A stretch of DNA of 64,000 nucleotides from Myxococcus eversor (GCF_010894455.1 NZ_JAAIXY010000007.1:402934-466933), one strand, 5' to 3'; shown: positions 36,352 to 45,138, counted from the stretch's first letter. Notes: generated by a model not told the origin, from the sequence alone. Numbers and translations are program-made.

Positions 36352-36641
36352 CGCGCGCCGCCCTTCTTCTTGAACATCCGAAGCATGCGGTCGGTGATGA
36401 GGAAGCCGCCCACGACGTTGATGGTGGCCGCCAGCACCGCCACCGCGCCGAGCATCGTGGACACTGTCCCGTAGTGCCCACCCGCCGCGAGCAGCGAGCC
36501 CACCAGGGAGATTCCAGAGATGGCGTTGGTGAAGGCCATCAGCGGCGTGTGCAAGAGGTGCGGCACCTTGGAGATGACCTGGTAGCCCGTGAAGGCCGCC
36601 AGGAAGAAGACGTAGAGGCCGAAAATGAGCGTCAGTGACAT
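36348..36641 (-). CDS. pntAB: NAD(P) transhydrogenase subunit alpha, membrane part (PntAB)
   Basis: A 97-residue protein with three TM helices (LIFGLYVFFLAAFTGYQVI, ISGISLVGSLLAAGG, VAVLAATINVVGGFLITDRML) and the conserved VPHLLHTPLMAFTNAISG segment. It corresponds to the membrane portion of the alpha subunit, encoded separately from the NAD-binding domain. It begins 1 nt after the pntAA stop and overlaps pntB. Confidence 0.94.
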   Translation of the reverse strand: MSLTLIFGLYVFFLAAFTGYQVISKVPHLLHTPLMAFTNAISGISLVGSLLAAGGHYGTVSTMLGAVAVLAATINVVGGFLITDRMLRMFKKKGGAR

Positions 36642-36642
36642 G

Positions 36643-37797
36643 TCAGCCCTCTCTCCTGGCCAGGTCCGCCATGGCCATGTCCGCGACGGCCGGGTGCACC
36701 ACATCCCCGCCCCGGGTGATGAGCATCCCCTTCACGATTTCATCCGCGACATCCAGCTTGAGCACGCCGTCCTTGTCGGTGACGTGCGCGAGCAGCTTCT
36801 CCATGTTGCGGGAGTACATGGCGCTGGCGTGCACCGACACTTGACTGGGCAGGTTGCGCTCGCCGATGACGGTGACCCCCGTCTCCGTGCGGTAGCGCTC
36901 CCCCGCGCGCGTCAGCTCGCAGTTGCCGCCCTGCTCCGCCGCGATGTCCACCACCACCGAGCCGCTCTTCATCCGCCGCACCATCTCCGCGGGCAGGAGC
37001 ACCGGCGCGCGTCGCCCCGGCACCAGCGCCGTGGTGATGACGACGTCCGACTTCGCCACGTGCGTCGCCAGCACCTCCGCCTGCTTGCGCCTGGCCTCCT
37101 CGCCCAGCTCCTTCGCGTAGCCGCCGGAGCCCGCCGCGTCCGCGATGTCGATGTTGACGAAGCGCGCGCCCAGGCTCTCCACCTGTTCCTTCACCACCTT
37201 GCGCACGTCGTACGCCTCCACCACCGCGCCCAGCCGCCGCGCCGTGGCGATGGCCTGCAGGCCCGCCACGCCCGCGCCCAGCACCAGCACCTTCGCGGGA
37301 GGAATGGTGCCAGCCGCCGTCATCAACATCGGGAACAGTCGGGGCAGCGCCTCCGCCGCCAGCAACACCGCGCGATAGCCGGCAATCGTCGCCTGCGAGC
37401 TGAGCACATCCATCATCTGCGCCAGCGTCGTGCGCGGAATCATGTCCGTGGCCAGGAGCGTCACCCGCCGCTTCGCCAGCTCTCGCGCCAGCGCCGGATT
37501 CGCCAGCGGATACGCCAGGCTCACCAGCACCGAGTCCGCCTTGAGCCGACCCAGCTCCGCCTCGTCCGGCGGCTGAATCTTGAGCAGCAGGTCGGCGGCG
37601 GCGTAGAGGGCCTCGACGCTCGACTCGACGCGGGCACCCGCTGCCCGCAGCTCGTCGTCGGAACACTCCGCGCCCTGGCCCGCACCGCTTTCGACCACCA
37701 CTTCGTGCTTCTTGCCGACGAGGCGTTTCACGCTCTCCGCCACGAGCGCGATCCGCCTTTCGCCCGGCACCGTTTCACGGGGAATGGCGATGATCAT
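36643..37797 (-). CDS. pntAA: NAD(P) transhydrogenase subunit alpha, NAD-binding part (PntAA)
   Basis: A 384-residue soluble domain I, homologous to alanine dehydrogenase: MIIAIPRETVPGERRIAL at the start, DMIPRTTLAQMMDVLSSQATIAGYRAV, the Rossmann motif VLVLGAGVAGLQAIATARRLGAVVEAYDVR and VITTALVPGRRAPVLLP. The ATG at 37797 gives the canonical N-terminus; an in-frame ATG at 37809 (MLPRM) is possible and has a somewhat better purine-rich leader. First gene of the pnt operon. Confidence 0.94.
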   Translation of the reverse strand: MIIAIPRETVPGERRIALVAESVKRLVGKKHEVVVESGAGQGAECSDDELRAAGARVESSVEALYAAADLLLKIQPPDEAELGRLKADSVLVSLAYPLANPALARELAKRRVTLLATDMIPRTTLAQMMDVLSSQATIAGYRAVLLAAEALPRLFPMLMTAAGTIPPAKVLVLGAGVAGLQAIATARRLGAVVEAYDVRKVVKEQVESLGARFVNIDIADAAGSGGYAKELGEEARRKQAEVLATHVAKSDVVITTALVPGRRAPVLLPAEMVRRMKSGSVVVDIAAEQGGNCELTRAGERYRTETGVTVIGERNLPSQVSVHASAMYSRNMEKLLAHVTDKDGVLKLDVADEIVKGMLITRGGDVVHPAVADMAMADLARREG

Positions 37798-37928
37798 GCG
37801 GGGCAGCATAGGCCCATCCCCTTCACTCAATTCAATCCCAGCCAACGAAAGCCTTTGCAATCCGTGTCAAGCACACCCGCGTCATGAGTGTTGACCGTGC
37901 AAGGGATTGGCGTCGACGTAGTGGTTAT

Positions 37929-37971
37929 CCCCGAGCCTCGAGCCCGGGGTTTTTGAGCCTTGAGCCCGGAG
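37929..37971. repeat. 22-bp imperfect direct repeat with T5 tract
   Basis: GAGCCTCGAGCCCGGGG at 37933-37949 and GAGCCTTGAGCCCGGAG at 37955-37971 are imperfect copies separated by TTTTT plus one period shift. The first copy can also fold as CCCCG...CGGGG just before the T5. It lies upstream of the sigma-54-like site for the 38093 gene and may be a terminator facing it. Confidence 0.35.
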
Positions 37972-38019
37972 CCCCGACATCGTCCCACCCGGCTGGCCCA
38001 CGAGCGTCCGGGCTCCTAC

Positions 38020-38035
38020 CGGCCCGACTCTTGCT
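38020..38035 (+). promoter_or_regulatory. sigma-54 (-24/-12) promoter candidate for the 38093 gene
   Basis: CGGCCCG-ACTC-TTGCT fits the consensus TGGCACG-N4-TTGCW, with the -12 part perfect and the invariant GG and GC at the exact 10-nt spacing. The expected start point near 38047 gives a 46-nt leader. Confidence 0.55.
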
Positions 38036-38092
38036 GTCGGAGGCGGACGCACCCGTCCCCCCGTCGGATAGACTCAGCGGGAGAAAGCCACC

Positions 38093-39814
38093 ATGCCCTT
38101 CGACCTCCGGGAAATCCTCCGCCCCACCGACGCCACCTCCGACGGAGGGCTCCCCACCTGGCTGCGGGAGAGCTGGAGTGACTCCGAGGGCTTCATCGCC
38201 GCGCTCGCCACCCACCACGCGGGACGCGGCGGCCCCGCGCCGAAGAGCCGCCTGGGCCAGCACCACGACTTCTTCCATGATCTGGTCGTCCGCCACGCCG
38301 ACTCCACCGCGCCCGCCTTCCGCGCCTGGGACGCCACGCGAGGCTGGCAGGCCCTGGGCTACCGCGAGCTGGCCGACCGTGCGTCACGCCGCGCCACGGA
38401 GTGGGCCGCCCAGGGCGTCAAGCCGGGCGCGAAGGTCGCTCTCGTCCATCCGCTGGGGCAGGAGCTGCTCGTCTCGCTCATGGCCTCGCTGAAGCTGGGC
38501 GCGTGCATCAGCGTCCTGCCGCCCACCGGGCCCCTCTTCCTGTCGCGCAGGCTCTCCAAGCTGGAGCCCCAGCACATCTCCGCGGAGGCCCACCAGGCGC
38601 CGCTCATCAAGGGCTTCGAGCCGCTCCTGCTGCGCTCCCGGGGAGACGCGGCGCCGTCGTTCGCCTCCCACACGTACCGCCCCGCCGACACGGTGGCCCT
38701 GCTCTTCTCGCCGCGCGTCGACCCGCCGGATTCTCCCGTGCCCCTCAGCGCCGAGCGCGCGTGGACCGGCGCGCTGTGCGACGGACTGCTCGCCTACGGC
38801 CTGGCCTCGGGCGACGTGCTCGCCGCGCCCGGCCTCCACTTCCTCCAGCACCAGCCCGCGCTCCTCTTCGCGTCGCTGCTGCGGGGCGCCACCTTCGTCC
38901 ACCTGGAGCCCGCGGACCTGGAGCGCGCCCCCGGCCTGCTCCTCGAGCATCCTCCACGAGCGCTCGGCGTCTCTCCCGCCCTCCGTGAAGTGCTGACGCG
39001 CGTCCGCGGCGGGTCGCTCAAGAGCGTGGGGCACTGGTTCCGCTCCGTCGATGCCCTCCATGACTGGGAGGCCTGGCGGGAGTGGGTGCGGCAGTCGGAG
39101 CTGACCAAGGTGCCCCACTCCCTGGTGCTCATCGACGCCTCGGAGGGCGGCGTGGTGCTCGCGTCGCCCCGCCGCGTCGGCGAGCTGAACGCGGCCATCG
39201 CCCCCGCGCCGGGACGCGCCTGGACGCTGAAGGACCTCAACCTGAGCGGGCAGGAGGCCGCGGGCGACGTGGGCGTCTTCACGCAACTGCCGGACAAGGA
39301 CCGGCCCCCCGGCCACATCATCCTCACGCGCCAGCGCGAGCAATTCCTGTATGCGGGAACGCGCGACGTGCGCCGCGACGGCCGCATCTACCCCGCGGCC
39401 GAAGTCGTCGACGCGCTCGCCGACCTGCCCTTCTGCCAGGGAGCCTGCATCAGCACCGCCGCGTCGGGCGGCAGCGCGCAGCACACACCTCACGTCCTGC
39501 TCGTCTTCACCGGAGCCGAGGACGCGGAGCGCTTCACCCAGGAAGCGGGCAACCGTCGCCTGGAGATACGCCGCCGGCTGGAACTGCGCCTGGGCGCCGA
39601 GCACCTCCCGGACCGAATCGAACTGTTCCCGCTCCTTCCCCACCGGACGAAGGACGGACAGGTCAATGAGGCCTGGTGCCGCTCCCAGTACCTCACCGGC
39701 GCGCTTCACCAGAAGTCCTCGGATCCGGTGTTCCAGGCGCTTACCGCGCTGAGAGGCCGCGCCCGCGAGAGCGTCCGGGGCCCCGGCGACGACGAGCGCT
39801 CGGGCTCGCGTTAG
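38093..39814 (+). CDS. degenerate adenylate-forming (ANL/AMP-binding) family protein at the T6SS locus
   Basis: A 573-residue protein with the outline of acyl-CoA synthetases: DFFHDLVVRHADSTAPAFRAW, LGYRELADRASRRATEW, KVALVHPLGQELLVSLMASLKLGA near the front and a C-terminal part like YAGTRDVRRDGRIYPAAEV and RIELFPLLPHRTKDGQVNE. The P-loop normally reading TSGSTGxPKG is replaced by LLFSPRVDPPDSPVPLS, and the catalytic core motifs are poorly kept. It may bind but not adenylate a substrate. GGGAGAAAG precedes the ATG. It ends 183 bp before the secretion operon and has its own sigma-54-type promoter, so co-regulation is likely. Confidence 0.65.
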   Translation: MPFDLREILRPTDATSDGGLPTWLRESWSDSEGFIAALATHHAGRGGPAPKSRLGQHHDFFHDLVVRHADSTAPAFRAWDATRGWQALGYRELADRASRRATEWAAQGVKPGAKVALVHPLGQELLVSLMASLKLGACISVLPPTGPLFLSRRLSKLEPQHISAEAHQAPLIKGFEPLLLRSRGDAAPSFASHTYRPADTVALLFSPRVDPPDSPVPLSAERAWTGALCDGLLAYGLASGDVLAAPGLHFLQHQPALLFASLLRGATFVHLEPADLERAPGLLLEHPPRALGVSPALREVLTRVRGGSLKSVGHWFRSVDALHDWEAWREWVRQSELTKVPHSLVLIDASEGGVVLASPRRVGELNAAIAPAPGRAWTLKDLNLSGQEAAGDVGVFTQLPDKDRPPGHIILTRQREQFLYAGTRDVRRDGRIYPAAEVVDALADLPFCQGACISTAASGGSAQHTPHVLLVFTGAEDAERFTQEAGNRRLEIRRRLELRLGAEHLPDRIELFPLLPHRTKDGQVNEAWCRSQYLTGALHQKSSDPVFQALTALRGRARESVRGPGDDERSGSR

Positions 39815-39919
39815 CCCGCGTACGCGGCGGACGCGCCCGCGTTCCCTGGCGACGCGTCCTGGCCGACCCGGCCCCCCTCCCTCGACCCGCTCCAGGGGGA
39901 AGCGGGTGGAATTGAACGC

Positions 39920-39935
39920 TGGCACGCGCCACGCA
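39920..39935 (+). promoter_or_regulatory. sigma-54 (-24/-12) promoter of the type VI secretion operon
   Basis: TGGCACG-CGCC-ACGCA: the -24 element is a perfect match and the -12 GC is at the required spacing. The predicted start point near 39947 leaves a 50-nt leader before the first gene. Control of T6SS clusters by sigma-54 is known in several Proteobacteria. Confidence 0.65.
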
Positions 39936-39996
39936 ATGGCCGGGTCCAGCGTCAGACGTTCCATCCCGGAACCCACGACGCCCACGAGGTGCTCGC

Positions 39997-40383
39997 ATGG
40001 GAGCCCAGGTCGTCATGGGAGCGATGCTGCAGTGCAGTTTCGGCGTCGCCCCCTCGTCGCTGGTCGTGCTGCCCACCAACAAGGTGATGGGCCCGACGCC
40101 CGCGGCGAACGTCCTCGACAACAAGCCCCTGGTGAACATCCCCCCCTTCGGGATGTGCCAGTCGCTCTCCAACCCCATGGTGGCCGCGGCCACGGCGGCG
40201 GCGCTCGGTGTCCTCACCCCCATGCCCTGCATCCCCGCCACCGCGGCGCCCTGGGTGCCCGGCTGCCCCAAGCTGATGCTCGGCAACGCGCCCGCGCTGG
40301 AGAGCAACTCCAAGCTGATGTGCTCGTACGGCGGCGTCATCCAGATCGTCTCCCCCGGACAGATGAAGGTCATCGATGGCTGA
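39997..40383 (+). CDS. DUF4280 PAAR-like spike tip (IglG-like)
   Basis: A 128-residue protein of the DUF4280 family, a PAAR-like fold that caps the T6SS spike. GAMLQCSFGVAPSSLVV, NIPPFGMCQSLSNPM, TPMPCIPATAAPWVPGCP and LMCSYGGVIQIVSPGQM show the repeated Cys/Gly pattern; the cysteines may hold a metal at the tip. In Francisella the corresponding IglG is DUF4280-containing. GAGGT precedes the ATG. First gene of the operon; overlaps the next gene by 8 nt. Confidence 0.85.
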   Translation: MGAQVVMGAMLQCSFGVAPSSLVVLPTNKVMGPTPAANVLDNKPLVNIPPFGMCQSLSNPMVAAATAAALGVLTPMPCIPATAAPWVPGCPKLMLGNAPALESNSKLMCSYGGVIQIVSPGQMKVIDG

Positions 40384-41398
40384 CGCGGCCCTCAACCTGC
40401 CGCCCTTCGACGGCACCTTCCTGGAGAAGCCCCTCGAGGGCGAGCCTCCCCTCCCGGCGACAGCCGAAGAGCCCGACACCCGCGTGGAGGCCGTCACGGA
40501 GGCCGTCGCCAGCGGCGACTACGCCACCGCGGCTCGCGGCGCGGAGGTCCTGCTGCGCGAGGGCCAGCGCGACACGCGGCTCGTCGGCGCCTACCTCTTC
40601 GGTGCCTTCCAGGAGCAGGGCCTGCTCGCGATGCCGGGCCTCTTCCGCTCCATCCTCCTGGTCCTCACCACCAGCCGCGCCGCGTTCGGCCCGGAGGCCA
40701 AGCGCGACATCTTCCTGGAGAGCGGGCTGCGTTGGTTGCTCCGCTCGATGAACAAGCACCTGGCGCACAACGAGAAGAAGCAGGACGCCACGTGGCGGCG
40801 CTGGTGCGAGGCCGACAACCGCGCGCCCATCGAAGAAGCCCTGCTGCTCTCCGAGCCCATCCTCACCGCGCTGCCCTCCCTGCCCAAGAACGGCTGCGAG
40901 GAGCCCATGCGCAACCTCGGCCTCTGGCTGAGGCGTCACCTGGATGTCCTTCCCCCGCCCGCGCCGCCCGCGCTCGCGCTCGCGCCCGAGCCGGTGGCGG
41001 AGACCGCGCCCGCTCGCGACAACGCGCCCGCGCACAAGCCCGCGCCCCGCGCCGAGCCGGCCGCGCCCGTGGGGCCCGTCGTGCCCGTCTCCCCGCCGCT
41101 CGCGCTGCTGCTGCGCAAGCTGGAGGCCTTCGACGCGCTGCTCGCGCAAGGAGAGATGACCAAGGCGGGCGTGATTGCCGCGGACGTGCTGGCCACGGTG
41201 GAGCGGTTCGACCCGCGCGTGTACCTGCCCTCGCTCTTCACCCGCTTCTACGCCGGCCTGAGCGGACACGCGCGCGGCCTGGAGCCATTCCTGCAAGAGG
41301 CTGACTCGCTGCCCATGCGCGCGCTGGAGCAGCTCTACCGGGTGGACCTGGACGCGTTCCTCGGCCAGCCCCCGCTGAACTCCGGAGAGGAGGACTGA
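40376..41398 (+). CDS. T6SS IglI/TssA-like protein
   Basis: A 340-residue protein. The N-terminal helical domain (about 30-190: EAVASGDYATAARGAEVLLREGQ, GLFRSILLVL, WLLRSMNKHL) and C-terminal helical domain (about 245-340: LLLRKLEAFDALLAQGEMTKAG, YLPSLFTRFYAGLSGH, LEQLYRVDLDAFLGQPP) are joined by an Ala/Pro-rich linker of about 50 residues. This layout fits the IglI family of Francisella-type T6SS and is loosely TssA-like. It probably acts in baseplate priming or sheath cap formation. The assignment rests on architecture and gene order. Confidence 0.6.
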   Translation: MADAALNLPPFDGTFLEKPLEGEPPLPATAEEPDTRVEAVTEAVASGDYATAARGAEVLLREGQRDTRLVGAYLFGAFQEQGLLAMPGLFRSILLVLTTSRAAFGPEAKRDIFLESGLRWLLRSMNKHLAHNEKKQDATWRRWCEADNRAPIEEALLLSEPILTALPSLPKNGCEEPMRNLGLWLRRHLDVLPPPAPPALALAPEPVAETAPARDNAPAHKPAPRAEPAAPVGPVVPVSPPLALLLRKLEAFDALLAQGEMTKAGVIAADVLATVERFDPRVYLPSLFTRFYAGLSGHARGLEPFLQEADSLPMRALEQLYRVDLDAFLGQPPLNSGEED

Positions 41399-41402
41399 CG
41401 CC

Positions 41403-42305
41403 ATGCACGACCTCACGCCCACCTCCTCCACCCCGGCCCTCGGAGCGCCCTCCATCGAAGCGCGCATCGCCGAGCGCGCCCACGAGTTCGACATCCCCGC
41501 GCTGCTGGAGCTGCTCTCCAAGGAGGGCTACGGCCCGGATGACCTGGAGCTGCGCAGCCACCGGGGCACCGTCCACGCCCCCCAGCTCGTCCACTCCGTC
41601 GAGTTCGCCCGCGACCCGCGCCGCGCCATCATCACCGTCAACCTGGGACTGCTCAGCGTCCAGTCGCCCCTGCCCTCCTTCTTCCTCAAGGCGATGGAGT
41701 CGCTGGACCACGACACGATGGAGAGCTTCCTGGGCTACTTCGACCACCTGCTCCTGCGCGCCCGCTTCGCCGGCCTCTTCCCGGAGCGCGACGGCTCGCT
41801 GTTGCCGGGCTGGGAGGGCTCCGCCGCGCACCGCCTGCGCCTCTTGCGCCCCGCCTGCCCCTCCACGCTGCACTGGCTGTTCTCCCACGCGTACCCGGAG
41901 GCGGAGGTCCGCGTGCGTCGCGCCACCCGCCGCCAGCGCATCGACACGCGCGGAATCCAACTGGGCGGCGCGGCCCTGGGCGACGGCACCTCCATGGGCG
42001 GCTTCGCCACCGTGCCCACCGGCGGCCTGGAGGCCTGGCTGCACATGAGCGAGTCCTTCAGTGGCACCGGCACTGCATGGGCCATTGAAGCGCGACGCCG
42101 GCTGCGCTCGCGCGTGTTGCCCCACCTCATCGATACACCGGTGTTCCTCACCGTGGTGCTGGTCATCAGGGACCAGCACGGCCACGCCCGCGTCGAGGAC
42201 TCCAGTCACCTGGGCTACGAGCCCATCATCGGCGGACCCGAGCAGTCGCGGCAGGTGGTCCTGTTCTCCGGTGACACCACGCCGACCTCACCGCCTCCGC
42301 AGTGA
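41403..42305 (+). CDS. tssG: T6SS baseplate subunit TssG
   Basis: A 300-residue protein. The N-terminal part has the TssG outline: FDIPALLELLSKEGYGP, VEFARDPRRAIITVNLGLL followed by SPLPSFFLKAMESLDHDTMESFLGYFDHLLLRARF, corresponding to the conserved GLxGpxxpLP...FLDxFnHR segment. It is part of the wedge that binds TssF and TssK in the baseplate. The conserved HR pair reads HL here, so this is a divergent member. It lies 4 bp after the IglI-like gene. Confidence 0.75.
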   Translation: MHDLTPTSSTPALGAPSIEARIAERAHEFDIPALLELLSKEGYGPDDLELRSHRGTVHAPQLVHSVEFARDPRRAIITVNLGLLSVQSPLPSFFLKAMESLDHDTMESFLGYFDHLLLRARFAGLFPERDGSLLPGWEGSAAHRLRLLRPACPSTLHWLFSHAYPEAEVRVRRATRRQRIDTRGIQLGGAALGDGTSMGGFATVPTGGLEAWLHMSESFSGTGTAWAIEARRRLRSRVLPHLIDTPVFLTVVLVIRDQHGHARVEDSSHLGYEPIIGGPEQSRQVVLFSGDTTPTSPPPQ

Positions 42306-42310
42306 CGCAG

Positions 42311-42334
42311 GACCCCGGCGCGTCCCGCCGGGTC
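42311..42334 (+). other. intercistronic hairpin between tssG and tssB
   Basis: GACCCCGGCG and CGCCGGGTC pair over 9 bp with one bulged C and a short loop, 6 nt after the tssG stop. With no T tract it is more likely a transcript-processing or stabilising hairpin before the highly needed sheath genes than a terminator. Confidence 0.4.
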
Positions 42335-42370
42335 GCAGAAAGGCCTTCCACCCGAGGGAGTAACGTAGCC

Positions 42371-42982
42371 ATGTCAATCCAGGAACAACTGCCCAAGTCG
42401 CGCATCACGCTCACGTACCGGACCACCATCAATGGCGAGCAGGAGGCGGTCGACCTGCCGCTGCGCATGCTGATGCTGGGAGACTTCTCGCTCGGCTCCT
42501 CCGAGGACCGGAAGGTGGACCTCGACGCGCGCAAGCTGCGCTCGGTCAACGGCCGCAACCTGAACGAGCTGATGGCGGACATGAAGATGTCCGTGAACTT
42601 CCAGGTGCCCAACCGCATCAACCCGGACGTGGAAGCCGACCTCAACGTCGAGCTGCCCATCACCAAGATGAAGTCGTTCCACCCGGACGAAATCGTCAAC
42701 CACGTCCCCAAGCTCAAGGCGCTGCGGCTGCTCAAGAAGCTGCTGCTGGAGATGCAGTCCAGCATCGACAACCAGAAGGCGCTGCGCAACATGGTCTACG
42801 AGCTGTTCTCCAACAAGGAGGCCCTCAAGGCCGTCCTCGCGGAGCTCAAGGACTACGAGTCGCTGAAGCTGCCCAAGGCGATTCCCGCGAACGCCTCGCC
42901 CGCGACTCCGGGCGCCGCGGCGACCACCGCTCCCGCCACCGCGCCGGCCACCGTCCCCGCGAACGCGACCGTGACCTCATAA
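42371..42982 (+). CDS. tssB: T6SS contractile sheath small subunit TssB (VipA/IglA)
   Basis: A 203-residue sheath subunit. MSIQEQLPKSRITLTYRT matches the conserved N-terminus; LPLRMLMLGDFSLG and SVNGRNLNELMADMKMSVNF follow, and the middle helices (LKALRLLKKLLLEMQSSIDNQKAL) match the TssC-binding region. A Pro/Ala/Thr-rich tail of about 35 residues is unusual. The start at 42371 was chosen by homology. With TssC it forms the contracting sheath. Confidence 0.92.
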   Translation: MSIQEQLPKSRITLTYRTTINGEQEAVDLPLRMLMLGDFSLGSSEDRKVDLDARKLRSVNGRNLNELMADMKMSVNFQVPNRINPDVEADLNVELPITKMKSFHPDEIVNHVPKLKALRLLKKLLLEMQSSIDNQKALRNMVYELFSNKEALKAVLAELKDYESLKLPKAIPANASPATPGAAATTAPATAPATVPANATVTS

Positions 42983-43022
42983 GCCCGCTTTCGTCCACAC
43001 CATTTCCACAAAGGTAACCGTC

Positions 43023-44513
43023 ATGGCTGAAACCTCTATTCTGCCCGGGTTGTTCAAGAGCGTGCGGCTGGAGCGTCCCGTGGACGCCAAGCCGATGATC
43101 TCCGAGAAGTTCGTCCCCGCCCTCGATGAGAAGGAAGTCACCATCGAGGCGCGCTTCATGTCCTCGCTCGCCGCGCTCGTTCAGAACGTGCCGCCGGCGA
43201 CGACGGACTCGGGCGACGCGCTGCGCTTCGACAAGGGCCAGGTGCTGGCCGTCGTCGACCGCATCGACGCGATGATCAACGACCAGATGAACGAAATCCT
43301 CCACCACGAGCGCTTCCAGAAGATGGAGTCGGCGTGGCGGGGCCTGGAGGACCTGGTCTCCAACACCAACTTCAAGGCGAACATCGCCATCGACCTGCTG
43401 GACGCCGCGCAGGACGAGCTGGCCCAGGACTTCGAGAACAACTCCGCGGACGTGTTCGCCGGGTCGCTGTTCAACAAGGTCTACATCCAGGAGTACGACC
43501 AGTACGGCGGCCAGCCCTTCGGCGCCATGATTGGCCTGTACGACTTCTCCTCCACGCCGGGCGACATCAAGTGGCTGACGCAGATGGGCAAGGTGGCCAA
43601 CGCGTCGCACTGCCCCTTCATCGCCGCCGTCAGCCCCAAGTTCTTCGGCTGCGACAAGGTCGAGGAGATGGAGGCCATCAAGGACCTGGAGGGCGCGCTC
43701 GCCCACCCGCGCTACGGCAAGTGGAACGAGCTGCGCAACAGCGAGGAGGCCGCGTACCTGGGCCTGACGTTCCCGCGCTACGTGCTGCGCCTGCCCTGGC
43801 ATCCGGACAAGAACCCGTGCGACGACCTCCACTTCACGGAGGATTCGCAGGGTGACTCCAACAAGTACCTCTGGGGCAACTCGTCCATCCTCTTCGCCCG
43901 CAACATGGTGAAGGCGTTCGAGAACTCCGGCTGGTGCCAGTCCATCCGCGGCCCCAAGGGCGGCGGTCTGCTCACCGGCCTGCCGGTGGACACGTTCTTC
44001 CTGCGCGGCCAGGAGGAGCTCAAGGCGCCCGTGGAGATCGCCATCCCGGACTTCCGCGAGTACGAGTTCGCCCGGTGCGGCTTCATGCCGCTCGTGTACA
44101 AGAAGGGCTCCAGCGAGGCGACGTTCTTCAGCACCCAGTCCGCGAAGGTCGCCAAGCGCTTCAAGGACCCGAAGGACTCCGAGAACTCGCAGCTCGTCAC
44201 CAACCTGGCCTACACGTTCTCCATCACCCGCCTGGCGCACTACGTGAAGTGCATCATGCGCGACAACATCGGCAGCACCGCCGATGCGCCCTACATCCAG
44301 CGTCAGCTCGACGCGTGGCTGGCGGGCTACGTCACGACGGTGGCCAGCCCGGATGACCTCACGGTCCGCCGGTTCCCGTTCAAGGCCACCAGCGTGGTGG
44401 TGGAGCAGCGCACTGGGGAAATCGGCTGGTACGACTGCAAGGTCGCCGTCCTGCCGCACATCCAGTTCGAAGGCCTCAACGTGGAGCTGATGCTCGAGTC
44501 CCGGCTCGGCTAG
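43023..44513 (+). CDS. tssC: T6SS contractile sheath large subunit TssC (VipB/IglB)
   Basis: A 496-residue sheath subunit. Conserved segments: VVDRIDAMINDQMNEILHHERFQKMESAWRGL (split here at its midpoint in the family signature), LYDFSSTPGDIKWLTQMG, HCPFIAAVSPKFFG, LTFPRYVLRLPW and YLWGNSSILFARNMV; the C-terminus KVAVLPHIQFEGLNVELMLESRLG is the typical last strand. Length is normal. It partners TssB 40 bp upstream. Confidence 0.95.
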   Translation: MAETSILPGLFKSVRLERPVDAKPMISEKFVPALDEKEVTIEARFMSSLAALVQNVPPATTDSGDALRFDKGQVLAVVDRIDAMINDQMNEILHHERFQKMESAWRGLEDLVSNTNFKANIAIDLLDAAQDELAQDFENNSADVFAGSLFNKVYIQEYDQYGGQPFGAMIGLYDFSSTPGDIKWLTQMGKVANASHCPFIAAVSPKFFGCDKVEEMEAIKDLEGALAHPRYGKWNELRNSEEAAYLGLTFPRYVLRLPWHPDKNPCDDLHFTEDSQGDSNKYLWGNSSILFARNMVKAFENSGWCQSIRGPKGGGLLTGLPVDTFFLRGQEELKAPVEIAIPDFREYEFARCGFMPLVYKKGSSEATFFSTQSAKVAKRFKDPKDSENSQLVTNLAYTFSITRLAHYVKCIMRDNIGSTADAPYIQRQLDAWLAGYVTTVASPDDLTVRRFPFKATSVVVEQRTGEIGWYDCKVAVLPHIQFEGLNVELMLESRLG

Positions 44514-44559
44514 TTCCGCTTCGCTGTACTCAAACCCCCAACCATCTCAGGAGTGAGTC

Positions 44560-45138
44560 ATGCCTTCATTCGCACGTGACCTGGACGTCTACCAGGGCTT
44601 CAACTTCAAGAAGGACAAGCAGACCCCCGTGGGCTTCATCACCTCCATCACCGTGGGCGGCATCGCCCTGGCGGCGGACCAGGAGACCATCTATGACCCG
44701 GAGCAGCCGGACAAGGTCCTGGCCTCCAAGTGCGTGGGCGTGCTGAGCAGCTACCTGTGGGAGACGGGCGCCACCGACGCGCTGTACCTCTCCGCGCAGA
44801 TCTCCACGACGAACAAGCAGTCCATCGCCTCGATGCTCCTGGGGACTTTCTCCAACATCGAAGTGGTGATGAAGTACGTCATCTACGAGTACGACCCCAT
44901 CGCGAAGAAGTACTTCAAGTCCAACTTCGTGGACGCGGACCTCAACGGCCTCCTGGAGAAGAACGGGGACCGGCTGAACATCGCGGTGGCTGACAACGAG
45001 TCGCGCGAGGTGCAGTCTCCCAAGAACTTCACGTTCCAGATTGGCGTGAAGCCCAAGACGATTGAGCAGTCCATCAACGTCGCGGCGGCGTCCTCGAAGA
45101 ACATCGTCAAGAAGTGGGGCGTCACGGAGACGGCGTAG
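44560..45138 (+). CDS. Hcp/IglC-like tube protein candidate
   Basis: A 192-residue protein with no signal peptide, in the position of the tube protein (right after the sheath genes, as iglC relative to iglAB). Its mainly beta pattern (GFITSITVGGIALAADQE, ALYLSAQISTTNKQ, VVMKYVIYEYDPIAKKYFKSNF) and a helix in the middle suit an Hcp-like barrel. No canonical Hcp motif is obvious. AGGAG is 6 nt before the ATG. Expected to form hexamer rings inside the sheath. Confidence 0.65.
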   Translation: MPSFARDLDVYQGFNFKKDKQTPVGFITSITVGGIALAADQETIYDPEQPDKVLASKCVGVLSSYLWETGATDALYLSAQISTTNKQSIASMLLGTFSNIEVVMKYVIYEYDPIAKKYFKSNFVDADLNGLLEKNGDRLNIAVADNESREVQSPKNFTFQIGVKPKTIEQSINVAAASSKNIVKKWGVTETA

